Part shown: positions 19,331-30,735 of the stretch, piece by piece | Position numbering within the stretch: position 1 is the stretch's first letter | How the letters are laid out: each line of letters starts with the position of its first letter | Source: Acholoe squamosa | Taxonomy: Eukaryota; Annelida; Polychaeta; Phyllodocida; Polynoidae | Reading direction: 5' to 3' | DNA: 64,000 nucleotides | Assembly (NCBI GenBank): GCA_949317995.1 | Contig: OX439038.1 | Coordinates: 3,986,001-4,050,000, forward strand | Translations under genes and position numbers: made by a program | Notes under the pieces: model-generated | The model's database searches: none | Told to the model about the DNA's origin: nothing | The model's input: the letters and a program-made list of their open reading frames with translations, nothing else

Positions 19331-21007
19331 AGGGGTCTTAGAACCCTCTGCACTAAGCCCCCTTTTCGCAGATCGTGTCACATATAAAGGACCACACCAA
19401 CCTCCCATACAGCACCACCCTTTATAACACTGATGGGCGAAGTCAGAGTGCATTATCCTGAATGCTGCATTCTGATTGGCTGATTGACCGTGCATTATCT
19501 AGATGGATAATGCACTCCTGGAAAAGTAGGTTAACTTCATCTTACCTTTAGACTTCACCATTTTTTTTCATGCGTTGTCAGGTGGCTACGGGAATAATGC
19601 ACTTATTCCCTAAATAGAATGCTAAGATACAGGGCCACCCCGGGGATTGGTAAGATACAGGACCATAGAAGGAATGATAATAAGCAGGGTATACTAGAGT
19701 CCTGCATTTTACATGTCCTGTATATAATGACATCTCATGCAAATAGCAGGTCTTATTCACATTAGGATCCTGTGCGAATAGCATCAGCCCATTCACTAGG
19801 CCTGCTAGGATTCTGTACACCTTCCCCTTAGGGAAACAATGTAACAGGAAACCAGGGCATGCCGGTAGTTCCTGCATAGATTATGGTGGTCATTGAGCTC
19901 CAACCAGCTTCGAGCTACCAAGAACTGGACAATTGTCTGTGGCATGACAGGTTTTAATATGTGCACCTTTTCTCTTACATCTGGTAGATCAACTACATGA
20001 CGGACTTTTGAGCAGCATGCTTTTTTTTGATGATGCCCTTATTTGCAGGGATAGGAACACAAAAAACCTTTTTCATACTCGAATTGGGTAGGTTACTGTA
20101 CATTTACAAACAAACAAAAACATCTGTAATTATAGCCTGTTCCTATTAATTTGAAATTTCTGGTGGCACTCAAGGCAAGTGTTATTGAAGGAAAAAGAAA
20201 AAAAAAACTTGTAAAATAATATCCTTAGGCTATGAGAATCAATAAGAGTAGAATGTGAAAATGCCCATGGCAAAGCAGGTATTTCATTTTACCTTCAACA
20301 ATTTCAATCCCTGATGCTTCACAGTGGAGGGGAATACAATTCACCACTGTTGAAAGACATAACAACCAGAGGCGTAATGCTATCCATAAGCACTACCTTT
20401 CTTTCGCTGACTGCCTGCCAGTTCTGAAACCTAAACCATTAAGGCTGTCCTCATATTTCTACTCATTTATTTATTCTTACAGTTAGAGACAAAATATTCG
20501 TTACCTCTTCTGGTTGAGTACTTGAGCTGTATTAAGACGCACTGCATTAGGTTTATCTTGAAATCTAGAATTACAATTTGATACTGATGCCAGCTCTTTA
20601 CCAGTCAGTCTTGGGACAGTATTCACCAAGCCCATTATAACAGGTGCATAAACATTAAAAATGCAGATTATAGTTCAACACTTGGCTACTCCAACTACAG
20701 GCAGAATTCATTTCTGGTGACTGTTGTTGATGGATATCATTAATGGTCTGTAAAGAAGAACAAGGGAACTCATGATGTCAATGCCTGGCGGTATAAATGT
20801 GTAAAGGGAAAGTAGGGTGCCCCTAAACCAGGGTTTGTCTGCCATATCTAACCGACTCAATGGGATTGGCTCCATTGTATCAATGTTACATTGTGACTTT
20901 ATTTCTTGATGTTTCATTGTGGCAATAATTTTCTGGTTACACATAGAACTGAGTCAATAACTCCTGGCAATCACATTTGAACATATTCCTTAACCTTTTT
21001 TTATTCA
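19331..21007. other. Noncoding stretch, no gene seen
   Basis: It contains a GTGCATTATC/GATAATGCAC hairpin at about 19490-19518 inside a small region rich in TGCATTAT words, and diverged copies of a phrase also found near 23.1-23.3 kb. No open frame here has recognisable domains. Confidence 0.6.
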
Positions 21008-21288
21008 CACTGAAAACATGGTAGATCCGAAACTACTCAAGTTGAAGATACCTAAAACTACAACTTTAGGTAGTCAAAATGATGACTTTAGGTCGTCATC
21101 CTGAAGACCTGAGTCGTCAGGATGACAATACTGACACTACAGAGTCGTCATATTGACGACTCAGGTCGTCAGGACGACGACCTAAAGTCATCATTTTGAC
21201 TACCTAAAGTTGTAGTTTTAGGTATCCTTAACTTGAGGACCTAAAGTGGTCACCACTGACTAGATTCGGATCTTCCACGTTTTCAGTG
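21008..21288. mobile_element. Fold-back MITE, about 281 bp
   Basis: Terminal inverted repeats begin CACTGAAAACATGG on the left and, in reverse complement, CACTGAAAACGTGG on the right, continuing into AGATCCGAA. Much of the interior also pairs: the phrase ATACCTAAAACTACAACTTT near 21049 is mirrored near 21225. The trinucleotide-like words GTCGTCA/TGACGAC recur in the centre. There is no coding capacity. Flanking bases CA on both sides could be a short target duplication, but this is ambiguous. Confidence 0.85.
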
Positions 21289-21396
21289 CAATGTTTACTC
21301 TTATGGGAATATTAGAAAGTCTCAAAAGAAAGGTTTTCCCTGTAACGTCAATTACCATATCCATGTACAAGCCAGTTAAGAATGTTTTGGAGTTTA

Positions 21397-22946
21397 GGGA
21401 GCGTTCATTATTTATGGCAGTGGGGTGATGACCAAATGATGGGGGTGGTCATTTTTTCAGAGAGGGGGGGTCATTTTTTTTCAACCTATTCTTAGAAGGG
21501 GGGTATTTTTTTTAACCTATTCTTAGAGAGGGGGGGGTCATTTTTTTTTCAAACCATTCCTGAGAGCCAGGTAGTTTTCTGTTTGGGAGTATTTGCCAAT
21601 GTGATGCAAATTATTATGTCAAAGGAACAAAAATCTTCGCGGCATGTCGCAAATTTTAACTATTTGGTTTTCAGTAATAATTCTAGATATAATTCTGCCC
21701 AACATTTTGTTACCAGCTACCTCTAATTCATATCCATTTGATTATGTTATATGATGGGAGTCTAACTCCTTTGTGTGTCAAAGGGTGGTTAGCACAGATA
21801 AGATGTACCGGTAAATATGTTACCAACTCACATGACCACTCCTTGACCAATCAGGGCATCACAATTTTTCCACTGGTTCCCACAGATTTGTGAAAGATCT
21901 TTTGGCACGTACCCATATTGAAATTTGACATGATAAGCCCCCTTTAAAACATGGATGAGGCCAGTCACTACCACTATGGTATATGTATACAGTTTTCCCT
22001 GGGGTGTAACACTGTTCAGCTCTTGAGATTGAAGTATTTGGCCCAATTTGTGACACAATGTTCCTTGTTCTTTTGCTCGCCCTGTGATAGTTTCCAAAGA
22101 TGTCATCATGAAAATAAATACTTTCCTTTAAAGGGGTGCTAGGAAGGGTATGGTACGCCACAAACAGCACTTCGTGGTGCTACACCATGCACATCATGAG
22201 AGTGAACAGGGCACCAACAAAGTTTTCAGTAGTAAAAAATGTTACACGCTAAAATCACTTCAACGCATGATCAGAATTTCTAGATTTAACTCTTGTTTTC
22301 ACCCCTTGATGAAATCAACTCTGACAAGAATTATGTCTATAACACCCTTCAAATTAATATAAAAACTGAGATTACAATGAAATCTAAAGAGAAAGACAAG
22401 CTACAAAAGTTTTTTGTACAGTATACACACATTTTGAAAAAGAAACCAGAACCAAGTGCCTCAATCCGGACAATTCCTCCCTTGGTCAGGAGTAGGTCAC
22501 ATGGAATATTTTGCTAAGATATACCTTTTTAGCTGCATCAGTAGTAGCCCATGCTAGCCACCCCTTAAGGGAGGAGCCTTCAAATTGATATTTTACCTAG
22601 AGGTAAATCAATCAACAGCAGTATATTCACAATTTGACTGCTCAAAAAATGACACATAACTAAAATGATTCAAAAGCTGCTAATGTTACCTTGTATAATG
22701 AATGGGCCTGATGTAGCCTCTGTTGAACGTAGTTAAATGTGGTGGGAGTCATTTTCTTTCAATCTATTCTGAGGGGGGGGTAATTTTTCTTTCAACCCAT
22801 TTCTACGGGGGGGATTTTTTTCAACCCACTCCGAAAGGGGGGTACTTTTTTTTCCAACCCATTCCAAGGGGGGGGATCAGTTTTTTTCTGACGTATTCAT
22901 TCTGACAGATTGTCGTCCCCCCCTGCCATAAATAATGAACACTCCC
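21397..22946. mobile_element. TIR transposon with TTA flanks and G-run repeats
   Basis: The left end GGGAGCGTTCATTATTTATG and the right end, in reverse complement, GGGAGTGTTCATTATTTATG are near-perfect TIRs flanked by TTA on both sides. Three-base TTA duplications are typical of Harbinger-type elements. The roughly 1.55-kb body encodes no transposase I can find. Subterminal regions at both ends consist of a tandem unit of about 30 bases, a run of six to nine G followed by TCATTTTTTTTCAACCYATTC, on the same strand at both ends. Confidence 0.75.
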
Positions 22947-25900
22947 TTAGCAAAGTTGCAACAAACTAGACAGGTCTGAGTAAATTGAGAGAGAAGCCAA
23001 GAGGGGACTACTCTACTATTAGCTTACAGATGCATAAAGGTCCCAGCAGAGTGGCCATGATGGCCTGCTGTGACTACCAAGGACAGGCCTTCTAGGATCT
23101 GACACTCACTACCCTGCTTCCCTGAGGGGTCTATTCACTCTCCCCGGGCAACCATCTTAACAGGAAACTAGTGCCACGGGTGTCACAGCAGTGTGGCCAT
23201 AATGGCACTCTGTGGCTGCTATACTCAGGTCTTCTAGGGCATGGCAGGTCTGCTAATGTGAGTTCTATACACCCTACTGTCAGGGAACCACTGTACTAGA
23301 AAACCCAAGGCATGCTGCTAAAAGGTTATCAGAGAAGTCACTCTGTGTATCAGGAAAAAATGCTCTCTATACAGCATTCGTTTGAAAGCCAAGTTCAGGC
23401 TTTTTGTTGAAATTCAAAGCAGAAAAGCTACAGTGGGTAAATGGGGGTGTAACAAATCCAATGAAAGAGCTTGGTGTCCTCTTTACTGACCAGATATGCA
23501 TAAATGGGAAAACTGATGCGTAAACCCGATATATCCATGTTTAAGTGATAATTCATACAATTTATACCATAGTATCACATGCTATGATTCAATGAACATT
23601 GTTTGAATGTTGCGTTAATTGAGCTAAGTGATATTAACTATAAATCAGCTTGTCTCAGCTGATCAGACTTTGGGAGAGCCATTAAGCCTGGCCACATGAG
23701 AAACCTAATCAACTGTATGAAAAGTTTCCTTGGGGTGTATCAGAAATACAAGAGACAATAAGGTTACTGTGACTCTGCACATGCTGGGAATAGCTATCTG
23801 AATCTATTTGCTGCTTACTCACTTGGTTGACATTGAGCAAGACAAGTCTAGAAAGTGGAAATAATTGACAATTTTGCAGCAATTACCATAGAAAGGATGT
23901 GACAGACAGTCTATAATAGCACTAGAACTAGAAATTTCAGCAAATACTAATGGTCTAGTCTTACCATATTAGATTTGTGATATGAATGATGTTTAACTAC
24001 TTATGACCGTACTTTGCAATGTGCCCATTGCTTTAGAAATTTGTGAATGTGAGTACATTTAGATATGGAAATATCAGTACTTTGACACTGTGTCCAAAAG
24101 ACATCCATGTCTAGTCAAAGCAAAGTCTTGAAAAAAAAAAATTCAGAGACATCTTTTAAGTAAGGAGAAAAGATTGTAAATCTCTACTTTTTCGATGAGC
24201 ATTTAAATTGGTGTCATTAAGAAATGTGCTCTCGTTGTTACGCCCTTATGCTTTGATTACACCTGTTTGTGGACAAATACACCCATAGGATCATCACCAT
24301 TGTGCAACACAATGCTTTCATTCAGCTTCATGTCATGGCAGCCTTGGTCCTTGCACGTACTCGCAGAACATCATTCTACATTCAGAAAGTGTCCAGTGAC
24401 ATGTGATACTGGTCAATAGTTGTGCCTCCAAAAGGTGGGGTTGTCAACTGCTTCCGGTGTGAATTGAACAGGGGTGTTGGAATGGCAGCCACATGACCAG
24501 ATTTCCTCATAATGTGACAGAAAGGAAGGGCACCTTTCAGATTGTGTGCCTATTATGTTAGCTGGTAGGGTGGCTCTTGTTTATGTCAACCGGGGCACAG
24601 AATAACCATTGACTTTAGGCATGTTTGTTGACAGCTGACCACACTGTTATGTAGCAGCAGCCTAAGTGTAAGGGGGCTTCCATAAAGTATGTACACACCC
24701 AATGGGTAGGGGGGTCTTGCAAATGCAGACAAAGGTGTACAGGAAATCTAGGGGGGGGCAGTCTACAGGCATTTTGGCATAATCTTTCTGTATGCATTGG
24801 TTAATTCTTCCTGAGGCAAATAGGGCTGTACAAATGGGAAGCCATTGCTAAAACAGTAGGAACAGAGATAGGGGTATCAGTCATGCATCGATCATATATC
24901 AACCTAAAAAAGGAGGGGGGGAGTGTTATCCCCCATTTCCCCAACAAATACTGATATAGATTTTCAACCATTACTGAGGATACTAGAGCTAGTCCCAAAG
25001 TGAAGCTTCCCCTTACAAGGATACCGCAAAATAAACTCAGTCATTAGTGGGGATTCATAATTATGGCCTACCTTATAGTTAGGACAGGAGAGAGGGTATT
25101 CAGACAAGAAGTGTCTGGCAGGTAAAAAAATCCACCAAGCCCCCCATTGAATTGATTTATTTCGGAATAATGGATTCTCCTTAAAAATGGTTCTTGTGAT
25201 CATTTAGTGTATGAGTATGTGCACCAAAATGGGAGGATGAGGGAAGGCGAGGGGGGGGGTCAGTTTGGCAATTGAGTATGTACTAAGGTGGTCTGGGTCT
25301 CCTCCATGCATACATATATACATGATGTGATGCAACATGGGGGGTGGGGGTCCATTTTCTGTGAGAAAATGCAATCCTATAAGTGGCAATCCTTAGTATA
25401 AGTAGCTGTAGACTGGTGCCCTGTCTAAATGGTGTGTAACTTGGACAGGTGAGTTAGTGTCCGGGGGACACTATCTGAGAGATATGACTCTGTTTTCACT
25501 GATTAAGAGGTAACAGATTGCTTTAAATGTACAATATAGGTATTCAATGGCTTTATAAATACACACATCATGCCAACAGAAAGTCACAAAGTTTAGCTCA
25601 AACCCCAGCTTTACACCGACCTCTCATGATACAGTCTACTCAAGCAGTCTATATTTCTCATTGCAAAGTCTCCATTGGGCTTTTATCCCTAAGTACAGGT
25701 CATGCAAGGTTCCAAAATCCTCTCACATGTTAATAAACATTACCAATGGAACATTTCTGAGACAAACGGCCATTTGGACCAGGGGCCCTAGGACAAAAAG
25801 CCTGCTGACAAATGAACAAATGGCCCCTGTGACTGGGAGCCCCAAGGATAGGAGGCCCTCTTTTTTCATGCCTGTCATCTTTGCATCTTTTTTTTTCTTT

Positions 25901-26589
25901 AAGTTTCAAAACTGTTTATAGCCATAATTAGGTAACAATTCTTGGTATGTTGTACATATCTGCTTACATTACGCTATGTCGTTGACTATAAAGGATGTAT
26001 ATAATCCTCAAATCTTATGGTTTCACTCATCCATTCATGAGGTAAAGATACCAATATACAACATTCATATGCTCAGGTGCGCATTGGACAGTTCCAAATA
26101 AATTCTAATCAGATGAAATCAGACAAAAGAAACAAATTGTCACACATTACCCTACAAGGTAATACTTCTCTATTAAAGTGATATAACCTAAACATTATGT
26201 AAGTAGAGTGAAAATACTTTTCATGGCAAAAAGTTAAAGATGAACACCGTCAGTCAGACTGTTGTTTGGTGTCACCTCAGAAAATATGAAATTTTCCATC
26301 AGATGTTAGCCACATAACTTATACACCAGAGAGAAATAGCAGCTACAGTCATTAATCAATATGAACAAAGTAATATGCTTTATATGCCCCACCCCAATTT
26401 AAAGAAATAATTATTAAAAAAGGTACATCAAAGTCATAAGAAATACAATGTGTCGCAGCCTACCGCCCTACGTATATATTACTTAGGTTTAAGCAAACTT
26501 TTCATAGATTATACTCTTGGCTTTCTCCTTGAAGAGATCATGGACTCTTACATTCCTTAGTTCTGGACTTAAAGAATTCCAGACTTGAC
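22947..26589. other. Noncoding stretch, no gene seen
   Basis: The first 350 bases resemble parts of 18.6-18.8 kb and 19.7-19.9 kb. A GGCCCCTGGTCC/GGACCAGGGGCC vocabulary near 25770-25860 is the reverse complement of phrases at 14970-15090 and 30730-30860. The rest is AT-rich, with G runs at 24904-24921 and 25250-25260. No open frame shows a domain. Confidence 0.6.
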
Positions 26590-29170
26590 TACTTACCACT
26601 TGAGGCCTATTTTTATGGGCAAAAACCTTAATATGACAGTTTCTCCTATCAATAAGCATGGTACTTTGGCAGTGTTGTGAAGAATTTCAGTTGGAGTTAA
26701 GATATGTAGATCTAAACTGGTTTTTAAGCACTTATTTTGCATATGCTGGGGTTCTAATAATTCAGCTTCCCTGGCACCATTATACAGTACATCACAGTAA
26801 TCTATCACTGGTAACACATGAGACTTATACATATGGAGCCTTACATCCTAGGACATGTATTTTCTAACTTTATAAAGTACAAGAGGTTTGTACCTGACAC
26901 TCTTTATAATACTACATACATATTAAAATTTAAGTCCTGATAAAATATCACACCTAGGTATTTGTACAAGATAACATTCATGAGAGTTTCGTTATCTAAT
27001 ACAATTTTGGGTTTCTGGAGAGTTTTTAATTTTTTAGCAGATGCAAAGGTCATAAGTTCTGTTTTGGTTTCATTCATAATAAGCTTATTTCAGGATGCCC
27101 AATTTGAAAATTTATTCAATGCTGTAGTCAGTTGCATTGATAATAAGTCCAGTTTTTTTCCTGATACATATAAAACCAAATCAGCCTCAAGTAAAAGAGT
27201 TTTGTGGGTATCATTAAATGAGATACAATCATTTATATAAAGGAGAAAAAACAGAGGACTCAAAATTGAGCCCTGGGGAACCCCACAGAGTAAAAATGCC
27301 TTGGTGGATTCAACATGATTAGCTATTGAACACTGTACTTATACCATATTTTTATATCAATAAATGCTGCTAATGTGCGATACCTCTATTCCTGTTATAT
27401 AATATATCATCTACTAAGGCAGCTATGGTGTCAAGTGCAGATTTCTTTTTTTGATAACCGCCTTGCTGAGGTGCCAAAATATTGTTTTCAGTCAAGTGCT
27501 TTGAGATTTTTGTGTGAAAAAGTCTTTCTAAAATTTTACCTGGTAGAGGCAATACACTAATAGGTCTGTTGTTACTGATATTAGATGAGTCACCTCCTTT
27601 GGGCAAGTCACAATGGCAATTTGGCAATTTTCCATAAATCTGGAATGACACTACCCAGTAGACAGAGTTGCAGACTCTTTATAAACTTGTCAGGCTTATG
27701 TAACATTGCCTTCTTAATTATTCTAGTAGGGGGATATTTGATTGGGAAAGATTTAGAAACATCAATATCCCTGACACAAGTTATAACATCATCTTCTGAA
27801 AAGACCAATTCCGGCATTTCTATGACACATCTTGTACCATTGAAAAGAAAGTTTGTATTGTGAAGCTCGGCTAGTGCAGCCCAATCTCAGAGAAAAAATT
27901 CAATAATAAAGTGAGAAGTATTCTGTAATTCAACAGAAGTACCATGGTCATCTACAAGATTGATTGAGCATTTTTTGAAGATGGGAGAACTTCTTTGATT
28001 GTGGACCAAACCATATCTGAGTCCCCTTTACAGGATTCAGTTAACTCAGAATAATAAATTTCTTTCACTCTATCTATTTCAGAGTTTACAATATTTCTCA
28101 ATATGCGTGCTCTATGCCAAGTAAGAATATCTATAGACTGTCGTGCTTGTTATAATAATTGATTTTTGTCATTTACACACTCTAATAACTCATTTGTCAT
28201 CCAGGGCTGAGCTTTATCTCTAATTTTAAAAGACCTTACTGGGCATTGAACATCTAGCAAATGTTTTAATGAAATTTCGTAGATGTCCCAACCTTCTGTC
28301 TTGACATTGATCAAGCAGGGCCCAATTATGATTATCAAGATCAGTTAAAAATTTATTTTCATCAAAATGCCTGAATTTTCTGTATGTCATGTTTACTCTC
28401 AGTAATCTTTTTGAACAAAGACAAGCAAGTGATCACTAGTATGTATATTGAGCAGACCTGAGGATAATATGTCATCACAATTTGTGAAAATCAAATCTAT
28501 ACAGGTATTAGTGCCAGATGTGGTGGTAATTTTGTTAATGAGTTGTTCAAGGTTGAACTGATCAATTGTTTCATACAGCATGTTTTTCGCACGCCTGCTG
28601 TTTATGACATTCAAATTAAAATCCCCTAATACAAATATATCATAGTTTTCTAGACCATCAATTTGGAGGAATAAGGCCTTAACAGTGTAACAGAAATTAA
28701 TTAAAGATCCATTGGGTGGTCTATATACATTACAAATTATGGCTTTTTTATTGTTAACTTGACTGGATGATAACCATTGAATCTCAATATCATCATTGCA
28801 CCTGTTGAGATCTTTAAATTTATCTATTGAACATAATAAAGATTCATCGACATGGGCACACAAGCCACCTCCCCTGTAGATGCTAATCCTATCAGACCTA
28901 AATAGGTTATGTCTAGGGAAACTTTATAAGGCACTACAATCTTTATCCATTAACCATGTTTCGGAAAAAAGAATAATATCAAAACCAATATCACTAATTT
29001 CTCTAGTTAGAGTATTCATCTTGTTGCGCACACTTCTAGCATTCAAGTGAACTATTGAGAAGCCCTTATGAAATGTTTTTTTAACCTGATTCATAGAGTG
29101 GTGATAAGGTGATATTTCATACTCCCCCACAGGATAAAGCCTCTCGAGTTTTGTTAACAATCAACAGTGA
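26590..29170 (-). pseudogene. LINE (Jockey/CR1-like) endonuclease-reverse transcriptase, inactivated
   Basis: Reading the minus strand from 29170, an APE-type endonuclease comes first. It has IVHLNARSVRNKM, ILFSETWL, NVYRPPNG, LGDFN and IHTSDH, running to about 28400. Reverse transcriptase follows with NRPISVLPLPGKILERLF near 27560, QGGYQKKKSALD near 27460 and [20 protein letters not shown] near 27260. The next block reads LLEADLVLYVSG where active elements have Y/F-ADD, so the second catalytic Asp is replaced. A C-terminal segment with VLPVIDYCDVLYNGA lies at 26760-26830. Several frameshifts and stops break it. It is a dead copy on both counts. Confidence 0.9.
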
Positions 29171-29370
29171 GACATTTTGATGATTAGTAGACAGAACAAC
29201 AAAATATATATAAACCTTTCCAAGATTATACAGAAAAATACAAAAGGAAAAAAAAAACACAATGGTTTACGGCTCTTATAGCCCCCATGCTTAAAGGCTT
29301 TAAAAAAACCTGACTAATCTGGGTTGGTCAGACTTGGCCTTCATACCGGGTAATATTCAATATAATAATT

Positions 29371-29812
29371 CATGCTTGCATGTCATTTTTTTAAAATATT
29401 TACAAATATTCATTGACCATATATGTACATAATAACATACTTCATACAGTATTTATACAGCCCAATCACTTTATAATTCCATTACCTACTACCAGGAGGC
29501 AGCACCATTGTATTCCAATAAAATACATCCCATAATGCATCACTGTCATAACTACCATTGTTATCACCATAGCAACAATATCCAAGAGGAAGTACAATCT
29601 GGATCCCAGAAGTAATATGAGTCCCCCCAAACTGTTATGTAGTATCCTGAAGAAGGCTCACCACGGCCGAAACGGTTGATCACTCTACATTCATCTACCT
29701 CATTAACTCAACATTAAATCATTGCCTGTACAATTTATTCTTGTAATAAAATTTACAGAAACCGAATTTGGACAGTAGTTGGGTTTTGTGTGACATTCCA
29801 TTCTTAGTACAA
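29371..29812. mobile_element. Insertion private to duplicated block copy B, flanked by AATAATT
   Basis: Copy A joins directly at 14060/14061 where copy B has these extra 440 bases, with AATAATT at 29364-29370 and again at 29813-29819. Its interior has CCTGAAGAAGG and, 15 bases on, CCGAAACGG, a layout seen in many animal Penelope-like or hammerhead-bearing repeats. It also has a poly-A signal (AATAAAA) near its right end. No coding sequence is seen. Confidence 0.7.
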
Positions 29813-29819
29813 AATAATT

Positions 29820-30735
29820 ACCAGCAGATTATCTCTATTCTATTCTTTTGCCAGTCAGATTATCTCTATTTATTTTTTTACCCATCAGATATCCTATTCT
29901 GTGCCCACAAGATTCCTTTGCCCGCTATAAATAATTCTTTACCCACTAGTTCTGTTACCCATCAGACAGGTTTTGTCTCATGCCCGCTATATTCTATAGC
30001 CTGCTGGATCCTATTGCCCACTGGATTCTATTGCCTGCTAGATTCTATGCCCACTAGATTCTAACCTCCGTCAGATTCTGATTCTATGTCCGCTAGATTC
30101 TAACCTCTGTCGGATTTTGATTCTAGACCTGCTAGATTCTAACCTCCATCAGATTTTGATTCTACGCCCGCTATATTCTAACCTCCAACAGATTTTGATT
30201 CTACGCCCACTAGGTTCTACCCTTAGAGGAATTATATAGCGGGTGATAGAATCTAGTGGGTGATTGAATCTAGCGGGTGATAGAATCTCGCAAGCAATAG
30301 CATCTAGTGGGCGTTAGAATGTAGCAGGTGATAGAATCTAGTGGGCGATAGAATCAAGCGGGCATGAGACAAAACATGTCTGATGGGTAACATAAACTAG
30401 TGGTCAAAGAATCATAAAGTGGACAATGGAATCTGTTGATCATCTGACAAAGGTTAGAATCTAGTGGGCATGAAATTAAAATCTGATCGAGATTAGAATC
30501 TAGTGGGTGTAGAATAAAAATCTGACAGAGATTAGAAACTAGCAGGTGTAGAATACTTGAAAAGTATAGAAATCTGATGGAGGTTAGAATTTATTAGTAG
30601 TAGAATAAACATTTGACAGACGTTAGAATCTAGCAGGCATAAAATCTAGTGGATACGAGACTGAATAAAGATAACTGTCGAGAGTTAATTGGGATAATCT
30701 AGGGTGCATAGGCTGACGGTCTTTATAAAGAATGG
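29820..30735. repeat. Fold-back element with minisatellite arms (copy B)
   Basis: This matches 14061-14960 in both arms and in the turn region near 30225-30245. Individual repeat units have changed independently, but both arms are retained. Confidence 0.85.
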
